DNA from: Coptis chinensis
Taxonomy: Eukaryota > Streptophyta > Magnoliopsida > Ranunculales > Ranunculaceae
Length of the DNA: 64,000 nt
Assembly: GCA_015680905.1 (NCBI GenBank)
Contig: CM027383.1
Coordinates: 89,610,501-89,674,500, forward strand
Direction: 5' to 3'
Below, piece by piece: positions 23,090 through 35,208 of the stretch (within the stretch, counting starts at the first letter, position 1; each line of letters begins with the position of its first letter). The notes beneath the pieces were generated by a model. It saw only the letters and a list, made by a program, of their open reading frames with translations, did not search any database and was not told the DNA's origin. A program made the position numbers and the translations under genes.

Positions 23090-23659
23090 TGGACACCAGC
23101 CGTTGGATTAGGGAGCTAGGATTACAACACGTGTGGTAAATTGAAATCAAGATTTTGAGGTTTTTTGGGTGGGCACCTAAGCCATGTGTGAGAGTAGTTA
23201 AGGTATTTTGAAAGTGAACTACACCAGACACACCGCAATATACGGTCAAATTTGGTTACCTGATCAACTAACTGTAGGGAGGACTTAAAACTAATAAGCA
23301 AAAAACTTTAGATCTAAAGCAAATACTCCTGTTATTAGGAGAGGACCTAAAGCTAAATCACTCTTATTATAAATTTATAATAGGATTTTTTAGTATTATC
23401 CCTTTATAATAAGCACAATGCACAAATACAAAGAGAGAGAATTTTTATATCCTTCTTCCCAAGTTCCAACCAAGGGGTAAAGTTCCAACCAAGGGGTTGG
23501 AAGTAGAGAAACCTCTGTGCACAAATGCAAATAGAAGCAAACCACTAACAAGTGATCCCATTTGTTTCAACTTTCAATACCACCAGCATCCCTGTCTCAA
23601 ATTTTTTAACAATCATGTGGGCCACATATCCTTTAAGTAACTCAGGAAAAAGATACGTG
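23090..23659. other. no gene recognised
   Basis: Spacer up to the TTA target duplication of the large Harbinger-type element. It includes a short direct repeat (AAGTTCCAACCAAGGGG) around 23460-23495. Confidence 0.5.
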
Positions 23660-25162
23660 TTAGAGCATTTGCAATGAAGGGGTTTCAAGGGGTTTGTGAC
23701 TATAGTCCCCAGTTTTGGAGAAAAACTTCTATACAATGCGAGAGGTGATTATTCGGTGAATATTTTGCCCGTTGATTTCAAGGTGAAACTCATTCTTGAG
23801 ATAATGGTGACTTGTTAACCCGGACGGGATGTTGGATTACGTATGGATTACAAAACTCACCAGAGACGGAATCATCACACTCAATTTCTAAATAATTAAA
23901 AAAAATGAATATTTGAAATATAAATATCTCAAACATCACTTTCGGTTCAATTGTCTAAACCAGGGCTATGGCCATGGGATGGATACAACACATGTCAAAA
24001 CCTAAAACCCACATCATAAAGAATCTTAACAACAAAAAAATCTCCAAAATTCTCTATTTCACTTTATAAAAGGCTATCTTCCGTCCCCGATAAAACATCA
24101 AATAAACTCTCTTCAATAACATTCTTAAACATCGTTATTTCATGTCATATGAAAAGGAAACTACGTTATTACATACTTCTAAAAAGAACAGACCTAATAA
24201 AAGAACTAACGGACTGCTGCACGAGATCAAATCCAAATCAACCGCCCCAGGTTCCATCGCCTTCCACCTATGTTCCTAGAACACACGTTAATGCTAAAAA
24301 CAAAGCAAACATGGGTCAACAAAATGAAATTTGCTGGTATGAGTAGACTAACCACATAAAACCATTATCATACTTTAATTATCCAAACAATCACTTTATA
24401 TTTCCCATAACTCAATCTTTTTCAGCTTGGAAGACAGGTAGTTCCGTCATTTCAACCGGCATAGTTTCTTCCCAAGCAAAACTTTCATTATATTAATTCA
24501 TTCTAATAACTCGTTTTAATATCTAAATCATTGAATTAAGACTTACCGATATCTACTGCTGTATAAAGGTAGGACCGCATCTCTGCACAAAATGTTATTA
24601 AGTCCTACCCTCCTGCAAAAGAAAGTTAGAACTTCTATATAACATATGTAGATATTATATTAGGTATTCAAAAAGTAAATGAAACACTCGCGATAATCAA
24701 AGAATCTAACTAACCCTTGGCGAATACCTTAGTTCCTCTCAGGGTAGTCGAAAAGAATCGGTCATTCATGGCACATTCAATGAATACCCATAGATAGCGT
24801 TAGCGGGCCATTTATGGCACATTCAATAAATGCCCACCTAACATATGGCGACATCAAGTTATAAAACTCAATTCCAAAACTTTAGGTGGAGAGTTCTAAA
24901 AAGTTCATGATAAATTGTTTACGCGTTATTGAATTTTATTGTATATATCATTTCGGAGAACAAAGGGAGTATCTTGATTCATGTATTTTTTTGGTTTCTG
25001 GCGTTATTAATTATATGGATGTCTAAAGTGTCATAATCGCGTTGCATATCATAAAATCTTTTGCAAAATCACATAGTATTTAACACACATATATATAAAA
25101 AGGTCTTAGCTTAAAACCAAGCATGCTAATAGCCCCGGACCTATCCTAATAACCCAAATCAT

Positions 25163-25330
25163 ACTCGAGTTAAAAGTCAAATTGGGTCAATCGGTCAAAG
25201 TCAACCACGGTCAAAAGTCAACTCTGGTCAAAGTCAAAGTCAAAGTCGACTGCCAATGGTCAACAACAGTCAACCAAACCCAAACTCCTCTAACCCAAAA
25301 AAGCCCCAAAGTCAAAGGCCCAAAGTCTAA
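25163..25330. promoter_or_regulatory. cluster of W-box cores (TTGAC/GTCAA) in LTR
   Basis: At least eleven GTCAA words within about 115 bp (25168-25280) and one more near 25314, many as GGTCAAAGTCAA. Known: TTGAC is the core of the W box bound by WRKY factors. A similar cluster lies at the equivalent depth in the LTR at 55130. Function is inferred only. Confidence 0.5.
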
Positions 25331-26545
25331 TACCTGAAAAAAAATCCAAATTTGAAAATCTAAAACTAAAACCCATAAGCCCTTTTCGATTGGGCCCAAG
25401 CCCAAATCGAGATTTACCCATCCATCTTCCTTCCTCACCAAAACCTCCACCAGCTCTAGCCACCACCGGCCATCACTCAAGATGAGTTGGTTCTATCCAA
25501 CCCACACTAGAAATGGTTCGGCCCAAGCCCAGCAGACGAGGAAAACGCTGTTCATCTTCTTCCCCTCACGGCGCCTCCACCACCACAGCCACCACCAGCC
25601 ACCTATAACCAAAATGAACCCAGCAGTTTTCATCCCCACGAAAAACCCCACCTACCTATACCAACAAATCATAATTTTCTTATACTGTAAAAATTCGAAT
25701 CGACGCCATTAATGGTTTCTCTGGAGCTTCAACAGCCCACCCAATCTAGTATTTAACCCTTCCACTACAACCAACACACTAGACCAAGAATTACAACTTA
25801 ACAACACAAGAGTTCAAGCAACAATCCAAGCGGCGACGCCGCGCCCTTGTGTCGGATGCAAAGCTTCGACGACCCGAACACCACTCCACCAATGTCAATC
25901 TCGACAAAGACCAATCCACTCTACAACCAACTTCAAATACTATACCCCCAACATCCATCAACAAATTCCAAGCCCCGCGATAAAATAAAAAGAGTGCAAA
26001 TAGAAAACGGAGAAACAATGGCGATTTCTATAGGTTTGGCTTTAATCGCCCTCAACCGGCCATAAAGTTTGACGACTAATTCCGAGTTGAGTTTCAAAAC
26101 CACAAACAAACAGAGTCAAAACGAAACACAAGCGAAATCTTCTTTGTGGGGCTTGCATATTAATTAACGACTTGTTTCAAGCCGGCGAGTTTAAGGCCGC
26201 GATATCCGCGATTCAGCCAGTTAAAATATCAAATTTGAGTTTTAAGTTTTAACAACCCGACCGATTTCAACCCAAAAAGAAATCGGCAGTAACAAGGATT
26301 TTATAAAATAAAAATCCATAAAAAATCTACTCACCTGTAGCGCTCTCCGATTATCAGCCAGCTACAAGAAAAACCTTCCTTTTCTTCTTTCAGAAAATCC
26401 CGTTTTTGGTATAAAACTCTCATTTGTTTTTCCCAAAAACTTCTACGTGAGAAAACTTCCCGAAAAACAAGGACAACCCTTATCTATTACTTACGGGACT
26501 TTTATCCTTAACTGATAGTTATCATCTATCCATTTTATCTATTTT

Positions 26546-26559
26546 CATTATTATTATTA

Positions 26560-26601
<42 letters not shown>
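26546..26601. repeat. (ATT)n microsatellite
   Basis: About 18 ATT units with one T-run interruption, near the LTR start. Confidence 0.9.
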
Positions 26602-26875
26602 TATACTAGGAAAACAAAAGAAAAAGCCGGGGTGTTATAGAATCCAACATCTGGTCTCGCTATATATCTTTTTTTCCAGACGGAATCAAACATCCCGTCC
26701 GGAGTCCTAACGGCTAGTTCACCAATGGTCAGAAAGTCAGAATGGTAAAAAACGGTCAAAATAAAAAACTTTGGTATATATACAACATTTGTTTCATTTC
26801 AACTCACACTTCCAACAATCATATATCATATTTCTTCTTTCTTAAAATCAGTTCTTCAAAAAAACAAAATATCAA

Positions 26876-28073
26876 ATGACATCAACTCAAGCATCTCAAG
26901 CAAGTGGTAGTACTCAAGAAAAAGCAAAAACTCACTTTAGCATGTCCGAAGATCAAGCTCTATGTCTTGCTTAGATAAAAATTAGTGAAGACTCCATTGT
27001 TGGTGCTTTCCAAAATGCAAAAGGGTTTTGGAATTGTGTAACAAACGAGTTCAATCAAGCACGTGGGTCAGATAGGTCTTCCGATTCATCTAGCGGTAGA
27101 TGGAAATATATTTCAAAAATGATGAACAAGTTCGTGGCAATTGTGAATGCGGTGGAGGTTCGACATGCAAGTGGTACAACAATACAACGTCGGGTAATTA
27201 CAACGTTGTTAATTTGGAATTTATTGATTATCTTAGTCTTTGTCTAATTATTTTCGTCTTAGTCTAATTATCTTAGTGTATTTATTATTTCCATTTTAGT
27301 TTTAGTCTAATTATTATCTTAGTCTAATTATCTTAGTGTATTTATTATTTCCATTTTAGTTTTAGTCTAATTATTATCTTAGTCTAATTATTAATTTAGT
27401 TTAATTATCTTAGTATTAGTGATTATTTTAGTCTAATTTTTTCTATTTTATTTTTTAGTTGTCCGAAGCAAGGATGACGTACCAACTACAAGAAAAAACG
27501 TCTTTTTCACTTGATCATTGTTACGTTATACTCAAGGATAATCCAAAGTGGAGTAACGTTTTTAAGGCAAGGTCAAGCCGCCCCACAAAGGGAAAAGGTC
27601 GCAAAAATTATGGAGAAGATTCAACTTCTAATTCACTAAGTGTTGGTGGAGTTGAATTGGAGGGTTTTCAAGAAATAGAACGTCCTCAAGAAATGGAGCG
27701 TCCTCTTGGATCGAAGAAAGCCAAGTCCAAGATGAACCAAGAAAAATCAGTTGGTATGTTGGAGGGTTACTTTACACGTTTAGAGGATACATTTTCACAG
27801 GATGCAAATGAAACACAAAAATGCTTAGAACTTAGGGAAAAGGAACTTGCATATGGTCAAAGAACTGTGATGGCAAGAGAAGAAAAATCGGATTCAAATG
27901 GAAAAAATCAAGTTCAATTGGAAAAAATTGGCTTCTAAATATGCAATCTGAAGCTAAGATTTTAGCGACCGATACAAGTGTCTTCCATCCCGATACCGTT
28001 TTTAATCGAGCAACAACAAGCTGAAATCGTCTTTGAATGGGCAAGGGCTAGAGGTGGTTCTAGCTCTAACTAA
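26876..28073 (+). pseudogene. PIF/Harbinger ORF1 (Myb/SANT-like DNA-binding protein)
   Basis: Seen: exon 1 26876-27193 and exon 2 27459-28073, with the intron between at GT-AG and phase 0. Exon 1 reads FSMSEDQALCLA, stop, IKISEDSIVGAFQ, FWNCVTNEFNQARGSDRS, SGRWKYISKMMNKFVAIV, the trihelix-like pattern of plant Harbinger ORF1 proteins. The stop is a TAG where the family has Trp. Exon 2 has HCYVILKDNPKWSNVF, then a Lys-rich linker (RPLGSKKAKSK) and a charged helix. A frameshift near 27935 precedes the tail EWARARGGSSSN. Known: ORF1 helps the transposase enter the nucleus and bind element ends. A TATA-like TATATATA sits near 26775. The nonsense codon and frameshift make it inactive. Confidence 0.8.
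27236..27440. repeat. tandem repeat inside ORF1 intron
   Basis: Units containing TTAGTCTAATTATCTTAGTG and TATTTATTATTTCCATTTTAG recur several times, including two nearly identical 60-bp blocks (about 27252-27311 and 27312-27371). They expand the intron. Confidence 0.75.
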
Positions 28074-28553
28074 GCTTATGTAATATCTAGTATTTTATTT
28101 TAATTAAAGCACTATGTATTTTAATTAATGCACTATGTATTTTAATTTCAATTTTCTTTTTAATTAATGCACTATGTATTTTAATTTCATTGTATTTTTA
28201 ATTAATGAACTATGTATTTTATCTCAATTTTTTTTTTAATTAATGCACTATGTATGTTCTTTCCAATATAATTATTTTCATAGAAATACAATTACCAATA
28301 AAATTAATATACATTGTAATATAGTTCATTAAAACACAACTCATTAAACACATAAGAACTTATTGGAATTACATATGAAATACATTAGGAAATACATAGG
28401 AAATACATAAAAATACGTTGGAACTTAATAGTTCATGTTAGGAAATACATATGAAATACTTTGGAACTTCATAGTTCACGTTAGGAAATACATAAGAAAT
28501 ACACTTTCATTTCCATTTTAATTTTCGCCTCCTTCTCCCTTCTCTGGATCCGA

Positions 28554-30016
28554 CTAATTTGGATCATAAATTGGTACCAGATCTGCTGTTTCTTCAATGC
28601 CAGTCCAATTAAAAACATGCTCAACTAACTCCTTTTGAATATTAGTATACGTAACTTCATTTCTGATCTTATTTCTTGCTTTAATCATCTGATAGACAAA
28701 ATGAAAACCATCATCTTCCTGAAAAGAGCGTAGGTATTGTTTCTTTCCTCTGACCTTTCCAATTCCAAACTCCACTTTCATGTTCATTCTCAACAATCAT
28801 ATTATGCATTATAATGCATGCCTTCATTATGTCTCCAAGAACAACAACACTATGACAGCGCGCAGAAGCCTTAACAATATGCCATCGTGCCTACAAAACT
28901 CTAAACGTCCTTTCAACATCCTTTATTGCAGCTTCTTGACGTTGAGTAAAGATCTTTTCATGCTTATTTCTTGGATAACGAATGACTTGAACAAATGTGC
29001 TCCATTTTGGATAAATACCATCAGCAAGATAATATCCCATATCGTAGTCATTACCATTCACATTAAATGCAACAAAGAGGAGCCTCACCTTGCTCTAATG
29101 ATTCAAAAACATGAGAACGATGAAGCGTTAATGTCATTATCGCTAACTTGGTAAGCCCAGAAGAAGCAATGCCGATCTAACAAGTGTTTGTCGCAGCGGC
29201 TTCAAGTACCAAAGTTGGTTCCTTCTTGTACCACATGTGTTCCGACCCGTCCACTTGGACAATTCTTCCACACACAAAGTGCATACAACCAATTTATCCA
29301 AGCATTCACGGAAAAGCCCTTGCCGCATTTTTCAGCTAATATTCTAGCGATTAATGCGCCTAGTTGGTCGTCTCAAGTACTTTCTTCCTCAAACGTCGTG
29401 ATTATTGCCTTTCACCAACCTTCATAGATATATTTGCTGTGGAATCTCCAATTTGTAAATACTCATCCGGTTGAATCGGAAAGAACAACCCGGTTGCTAA
29501 TTGTGCAACTACTGACTAGTCCATACGTAACCCGTAAATTGCTTGCCGACCCAATCCATCCACCTTGTCTTTAAAGTAATCGTCTTTCTTTTACAGTTTT
29601 CAACATATACATAAAAATCTCTCTTGTCATCCCTGTACCTTCGTCTAAACTTATGAGGAGGCCACCTACAAGGTGTTGTGAAGTAATCACTCATTATCTT
29701 TTGTTGACTAAAATCACCACCATTTCTAAACGTGTACTTTCTACCTTTCACAAATCCAATTTGCGTGTTTGTTTGTATCCACATTTTCAATTTCAATGGT
29801 CGCTTGAGTCATTAATGCCTCAGCAATGGATAATAACTGCAATGTCCTCCTCCTCCTTAGCCTCATCATATCATTATGCTCATCTCTTACTCTTTCTATA
29901 TAGTCATTTTCAGCGGAAGTACCAGAAGACGACCCGGTAAAACCAGAAGATGAACTATTACTACTAGATCCTCCCCATAACCTTTGGCTAAATGCAATTC
30001 TTTCTTCTCTAGACAT
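28554..30016 (-). pseudogene. PIF/Harbinger DDE transposase (HARBI1-like), broken
   Basis: Seen: an ATG at 30016 opens MSREERIAFSQRLWGG, a Ser-rich segment and a helical stretch (HNDMMRLRRRRTLQLLSIAE). After frame changes come RWPPHKFRRRYRDDKRDF (N-terminal motif) and, near 29060-28890, YDMGYYLADGIYPKWSTFV, ERTFRVLQARWHIV. These are the late Asp and Glu blocks of the DDE_Tnp_4 catalytic core. The C-terminus ends LVPIYDPN at 28554. Known: this enzyme cuts and moves PIF/Harbinger elements with TWA duplications. Many stops and frameshifts lie between the conserved blocks, so the copy is dead. It is divergent from ORF1, tail to tail. Confidence 0.85.
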
Positions 30017-30159
30017 TTTTTCTATTTTTAGCTTGGTTGTGGGGAAGAAGATGGCTGTTTGTTTGTTTGATCTAAAAGAAAGAAGAGTAAAATGAAATAT
30101 GAAAGGTAAGGTCACATGTGATAGTTCCATTTGGTCCACTTTGCAATTGACATCACATT

Positions 30160-30900
30160 TTATCAGATTTTTGTTTACTCTCCAAGTGACAACACATTGT
30201 ATCCAAATGTCTATCCAAATGTATCCTCAAGAATTCCAATTTATGGCCCACCATCCACAAATCCAATGTATGGAATAGTAAAAGGCACAGTGGGATGGAA
30301 CCATGAACCAGACGGGATGTTACATTCTGTCTTGGTCTAAAAATACCAGATAGGATGTTACATTATTCCGTCTCGGTATCCCCATACATTATTTCCGGTC
30401 AGAACCTGTCAGAACCAAACCACCTACAAAAATTAGTGATATTCCATCAAAATTGGCTGTTTCAACCAAGACATAGGAAATGAGTGAAATGCGAGGTCTA
30501 GCCTAACCTACGAACTTTTGGAATGAGTGAAATGAGTGAAACGTGAAATTTTTGGAAACATACGAACTTATACTTTGGAAACATACGAACTTATAATTTT
30601 TGAATTTTTTTTGCCATAACCTCATTTGTTTTATTGACATATTCATATCCAAAACCTGCTAATATACTTTGAAAATAATAAATAAGACAAACAACAATCA
30701 TGAACAACACCCAAGTCTAACACAGAAACTCGGTAAAAAAACTAACTTATAATTCATGATTTTTTTTGGACATAACCTCCTTTGTTTAATGACATATTCA
30801 TATCCAAAACTCATAAAAAAAACAACCTGCTAAATCAAAAGTCGTTACAAACAACAATCCCAAACGCCATAAGACAAGTAATGGCGCACAGTTATTATAA
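30160..30900. other. spacer between transposase and PMD gene with Harbinger motif copies
   Basis: No gene. CAGACGGGATGTTACATTC and related copies occur at about 30308-30385, far from either end of the element. A near-duplicated AT-rich segment (ACGAACTTATAATTTTTG type) spans 30500-30800. Confidence 0.55.
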
Positions 30901-30915
30901 ACTACAAAAAAATAT

Positions 30916-33398
30916 CTATTGAGACCTCCTCCCCCTACGAGAAGGCTCGGTCAAAGAGCTCTCCCCCCTACGTCATTGTCGCCTCTCTGGTTGAGGTTAA
31001 GCTTGAGGTGTGGCACTTGCAGCATTCTCCAACTCTTGCACACGTCTCTGAAACTGCAAAGTTCGATTCCGCTCTTCTTGTAAGTACTCAAAACTGCGAC
31101 GAGAGGACTCCATGAAGGACGCACGGATGGCATAACTGATGAGAAGTCAGTTTAAGGAGCTCGACCTTACTTCATCTGTTTAACAAAACAAATGCATGTT
31201 AGGGGTTATAGTGAATAATAAATAAAAAAAACATGAATAAATTCAAATCATACTAACCTCGGCTAACTGCTTCAAACTATCTCGACAAATCTGCTACCAT
31301 CTTCGCATTTCTTGGTGGAATAGGTATGCTTCATATCTTGCCCCCGAAGTAATCATGCTCCATTAAAGGTCATCCTCATCAAATATCATTGGAGTTCTTT
31401 AAACATCTGAATATCATGAAACACCACGGGCTGTGATTGTGGCAACTCCACTCCTTACGGGAAATAAATGTCGGGCCTCATGCTTCAAAAAGTAACCCGC
31501 TTCAAAATTGGTGCCCGTATAACATAACACACCTAGCAAGAGACCTCGACCAACCCTCTTCCAATACAAGTCATAGTCTCCCGTAAAAATGAAAGCTGAT
31601 GTGTCTGGCCAATCATTTGGGTTTGCTCTATAGTGTGAAAGAGCAGCAGGAAGAATATCAGAGGCTGCCATATCATGGGTGGTGGGTAAGGTATAACAAT
31701 CTCTTCAGATACTTGCATGACATCTGTCCCCAAGGTACCATGCAGTTATTGACCTTACAAGTATCATTCGCCGCTGAGAAAGAAACCTTGCTCTATGACA
31801 CATAAATGATAGTCTACGGTACTTAGTGTTCTCTGGAACATCTGGAATATCCGCATAAGGGGTCTGAAATATGAAGGACTTCGCCCGGGGTTGCCACTTT
31901 CGGTCGGGTAGCTCCTAAAAGCTCAATCATTGACGAGTGTTATGAATATTATGGGATAGATCCCCATACCCCCTCTGCCTTTTGATAAAGCCCCATGTTT
32001 GAATCGTGGAATCAGGTCATGAGTCTTATTCTCTTCCAACCTCTTCAACACAGGGATGCATCACACAAAAATGCTCGTTACCACCAATACTAAATCAATA
32101 GATAAAATACAATATCAATATATATATAAAATGAAACAATAACTTAATAAATAAGACTTACCGGGGTATAAATCCAAACAAAGCCGCTTCAAATTGCCTT
32201 TAGCGGCTTTCGTCTCAACTTCAGGAGGTCTAGCCAGTGATAAAAGGTATGCCAAGATGGATTGACCCCACCATAATCCCACATCCTCTCTACGTCCGAG
32301 GCGGCTGACCATCCACCCGATACGTAAATAACTATCAAAGATATCCAAATAATACCGCGACCAACAAAGTAGAAGAGGAAGGCACGTACATATTCGTGGA
32401 TCGACTCCTCACCAATATGATAGTCTTTCGGCTTCTCCTTGAGTCTATTCAAATATCTCGAAGTAAACCAACTCATATTTATAGCTCCTCCGCTTAAACC
32501 TGCTTTCGGCCGATAATCTCAAAAACCCATCTTCCTCATCATCTTCATCCAAATCAAAACCTTTAAAGAAACTCATCGCCGTAGTAAAAACCTCTAAACT
32601 TTCATCAAAAGGAACGGCATCTCCATAACCAATTGGGATACCCGTGAGCATTGAAATCAAGAGGGGTAATCCCAAGCTCACCCCATAGGAAATGGAATGT
32701 GTGGGTAGTTTGCCACCACCGCTCAACTATCCCAAACAATAACGCTTGATCATTTTGTCCCAAATTAAAATTTAAAAAGTTCTCAAATGGTGTGGCGGCT
32801 ATAATATTGGTAATCGTGACAAAATTAGGATTCGTTTTTTATTTCATACCACGCCACCACGACACAACATTTGAAAGTGCACAACGCACTTTCCATAGGT
32901 GTACTTCCTACATTCAACCAACACGCAATACAATATAATTACAACTAATTTTTTTTTAAAACAATGCGACAAATTCAAACTAATTACACAACAACAAACT
33001 TGATATAATAAACTAACATAAAAAATAATAATTAACATAAAAAAAAAATCTAAAACTTACTTGAGACTCTGCCACTCGATTTGCTACGTGTCAGATCGAT
33101 GTTGACGCTAATGGTGGGTGTTCCTCGATTTCACAACGCGGTGGAAAATTGAACCCAAGTTCAATTTCGTCATCCTCGCCCACATTTTGCGTTCACGACG
33201 ACGATCCTTTTTTCCCCTTTTTTTGGATATTTTAAAACTTCCAAACCATCTACTACGCTCTTCATGTGGTGAGGTTGGTGGGGATGCATTAGGGGTGGAG
33301 AAGTCATTAGGAATGAAAGTTTGTGATAAAAGGTTGTTAATGGATGCTAGAAAATCACAATGGAGGCTGGGAAGAAAGTGAAAATGGAGCCTGTTCAC
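30916..33398 (-). pseudogene. plant mobile domain (PMD) gene carried by the Harbinger-type element
   Basis: Seen: near 32725-32600 the minus strand reads THTFHFLWGELG, then, after a frame change, MLTGIPIGYGDAVPFDESL, the PMD core. Further blocks are LVYFEIFEISRYLN-like at about 32480, IHEYVRAFLFYFVGR (32400), GGWSAASDVERMWDYGG (32310), ARPPEVETKAAKG (32210) and HYRANPNDWPDTS (31620). The C-terminus has a charged helix (LQFQRRVQELENAASATP) and a basic end (RRGRRSQ) with the stop at 30916-30918. The same layout (core, helix, basic tail) occurs in the PMD gene of the 11963-15071 element. A Lys/Arg-rich open stretch at 33180-33398 may be its N-terminus. Frameshifts and stops throughout: non-functional. 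Its role for the transposon is unknown. Confidence 0.75.
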
Positions 33399-33720
33399 GT
33401 CTGTTCATATTGACTCACTAGACGGGATGTTACATTCCGTCTTAATCAAAAACTTCCAGACGGTATCTAACATCCCGTCCGAGATATTTTATTCACCTTT
33501 GCATTGCACAACTTCACCTTGGTTTTCACCGTTTTGGTGAAAATGGGGTGAATAAGTGCTAAGGTGGTGGTGATAAGGGAGGGATTATAGTCACCTGCAT
33601 TGCAAATGCTCTTAGACAGACCTGCGTGGTACTCTTGGGAAAAATTTATTGTCTGGGTTTGTCATGTGAAACTTAACAATCACAACACGAATTAAGATAC
33701 CCTTCTTTCTATGAACATTA

Positions 33721-33967
33721 GAGCCTTCCCAATGCAAGTGGTTTTGGGGGGTTTGTGACTATAGTCACCGGTTTGGTTAAAAAAGGGGTGTGCAATGCAA
33801 AGGTGAAAAAAAGCGGTGACTATTTTCCCGCTTAAAATCAAAGTGAAATCTTCCACCGAGATAGTGGCTGACTTGTTAACTTCGGACGGGATGTTGAATT
33901 CCATTTGGTGTGTGTTTTTTTCTTTTTTAAATCAGTTTTTTTTTTCGGATGGAATGTTTCATTCGTC

Positions 33968-34008
<41 letters not shown>

Positions 34009-34221
34009 TTTAGACAAAATACCAGACGGAATGTTATATTCCGGCCACATTCGCCTCAATCAAAAGCCTCCGACGGAATCCAACATCCCGTCCGAGATTT
34101 TTTTTCACGTTTGCATTGCAGTTCACCTTTGCTTTTCACCGCTTTGGTGAAAAAAGAGGGAATAAGTGCCTACGTGGAGGTGATAATGGGGGGTTTATTT
34201 TGACTTGCACTGGGAATGCTC
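33721..34221. mobile_element. Harbinger-type MITE related to the 23.7-33.6 kb element
   Basis: Seen: ends GAGCCTTCCCAATGCAAG (left) and, on the opposite strand, GAGCATTCCCAGTGCAAG (right). They are flanked by TTA (33718-33720 and 34222-34224). The first about 180 bp and last about 120 bp match the ends of the large element, including GACGGGATGTT-type motifs at about 33884, 33950, 34022 and 34070. A T-run of about 35 bases sits in the middle. It encodes nothing and is a deletion-type, non-autonomous derivative. Confidence 0.88.
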
Positions 34222-34224
34222 TTA

Positions 34225-35208
34225 AAGCCAACAAACATAGAGTTTGGGTCGTGATTTTTGGAAGATGATACTGATGCCACGAGATTCTCATACTAAAAAA
34301 TAAGTTTGCATCGGAATTTTTTATCTCGCCAAAAGGGAGTGCAGTTTTTGTTTGATCTTCAATATGATGATTTATATGGCGTCGGGATCATCATCAAGGA
34401 GAACTATAAACAGAAATGTTCCCAAGCAAAATGGACTAACCTTTGATATCAAGAGACCACACCCAAAAATCAGCTCTCGCAATTTACAATAACTTTCAAT
34501 GTCTTCCTGCAGTCAATTGTACCTACGATCTTCAGTTTTTCTAGCAAGGACGCGAGGTTAAAATTTTGAAACGCAGTGAGCTTTGGTACACTGGTACGAT
34601 AATCTGCATCACGATTTCTATCCTTATCGTTTGTCCGACATAAGCAAGTTCTGGACACGATTTTTGGTGTCCAACGAAATAATTTCCCAGCAACATGCTA
34701 AGTGATTTCGTACTGTCCACGTTATGAACATTAAATAAGCTGGGCTGCCAATTGCCGTACAAGGATATGGATGTGGAGGGAAGGTACCAAAATAACAGTA
34801 TGTGACACATATTTGGAATAATCGCTCAATGCAAACACAAATCCGTGATAGTTGTGGAGCCAACTGCTATAAGCTAACACTAGGCTGTTATTCATCTGAT
34901 GCCCTAGTTAAGTTTTATCAAGTAAATCTCTGCAGAAAATTTGCTATGAGTAAAGATCTAATACGTAATCTAATTTTTCCCTTCACAAAACATAACACTG
35001 AATCGACCTCTCATTGCATTGAAACTCCTGGCACCGTGTCCTACTTCTATTCATTCTAGCTCAAAATTCACAACAAAGAGGACAGAACTACAGAGGTACA
35101 TACTGTTTTTCATCAAACAAAAGCATCCTATCAACAAAAGGTTTGTATGAAACAAAATGCTTATCAGATGTACACACTTTCACGGATAAGTTTTACGTAC
35201 TTTTATAC
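34225..35208. other. no gene recognised
   Basis: Unassigned sequence downstream of the aprataxin-like pseudogene. Several short overlapping frames exist but none resembles a known protein. Confidence 0.45.

Larger units (their letters stand above)
23874..26639 (-). mobile_element. solo-LTR-like insertion inside the Harbinger-type element
   Basis: Seen: read on the minus strand it starts TATAACACCCCGGC and ends near GAGTGTGAT. It is flanked by a perfect 5-bp repeat GAATC (23869-23873 and 26640-26644). Joining the flanks gives GACGGAATCCAACATC, the intact subterminal motif seen elsewhere in the same transposon, which supports the boundaries. Its 24240-24620 segment matches 10740-11230 of the other LTR-like element. 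A GGTGAGTAG donor-like site lies near 26330. No gag or pol. The terminal TG/CA pair has mutated. Confidence 0.8.
23663..33611. mobile_element. 9.9-kb PIF/Harbinger-type element with ORF1, transposase and PMD gene
   Basis: Seen: ends GAGCATTTGCAATGAAGG (left) and, on the opposite strand, GAGCATTTGCAATGCAGG (right). They are flanked by TTA at 23660-23662 and 33612-33614. Inside are a plus-strand Myb/SANT-type ORF1 (26876-28073), a minus-strand DDE transposase (28554-30016) and a minus-strand PMD gene (30916-33398), all decayed. An LTR (23874-26639) is inserted near the left end. Copies of a motif around GACGGGATGTT occur at about 23822, 26685-26705, 30305-30385, 33418-33485. Known: two-gene organisation (Myb-like ORF1 plus DDE transposase) and TTA duplications are PIF/Harbinger hallmarks. 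The PMD gene is an extra cargo. The motif cluster at about 30300-30390 leaves open a composite origin. Confidence 0.85.

Noticed and set aside
26543-26602. possible satellite or CRISPR-like array
   Set aside because: It is a simple ATT microsatellite. No CRISPR-type repeat-spacer structure exists anywhere in the window, as expected for plant DNA.
33108-33381. plus-strand 87-codon frame
   Set aside because: Antisense to a Lys/Arg-rich stretch that fits the PMD gene's N-terminal region on the minus strand. No family match.
33905-34203. frames with long Phe or Lys runs
   Set aside because: They are translations of the T-run in the middle of the MITE.
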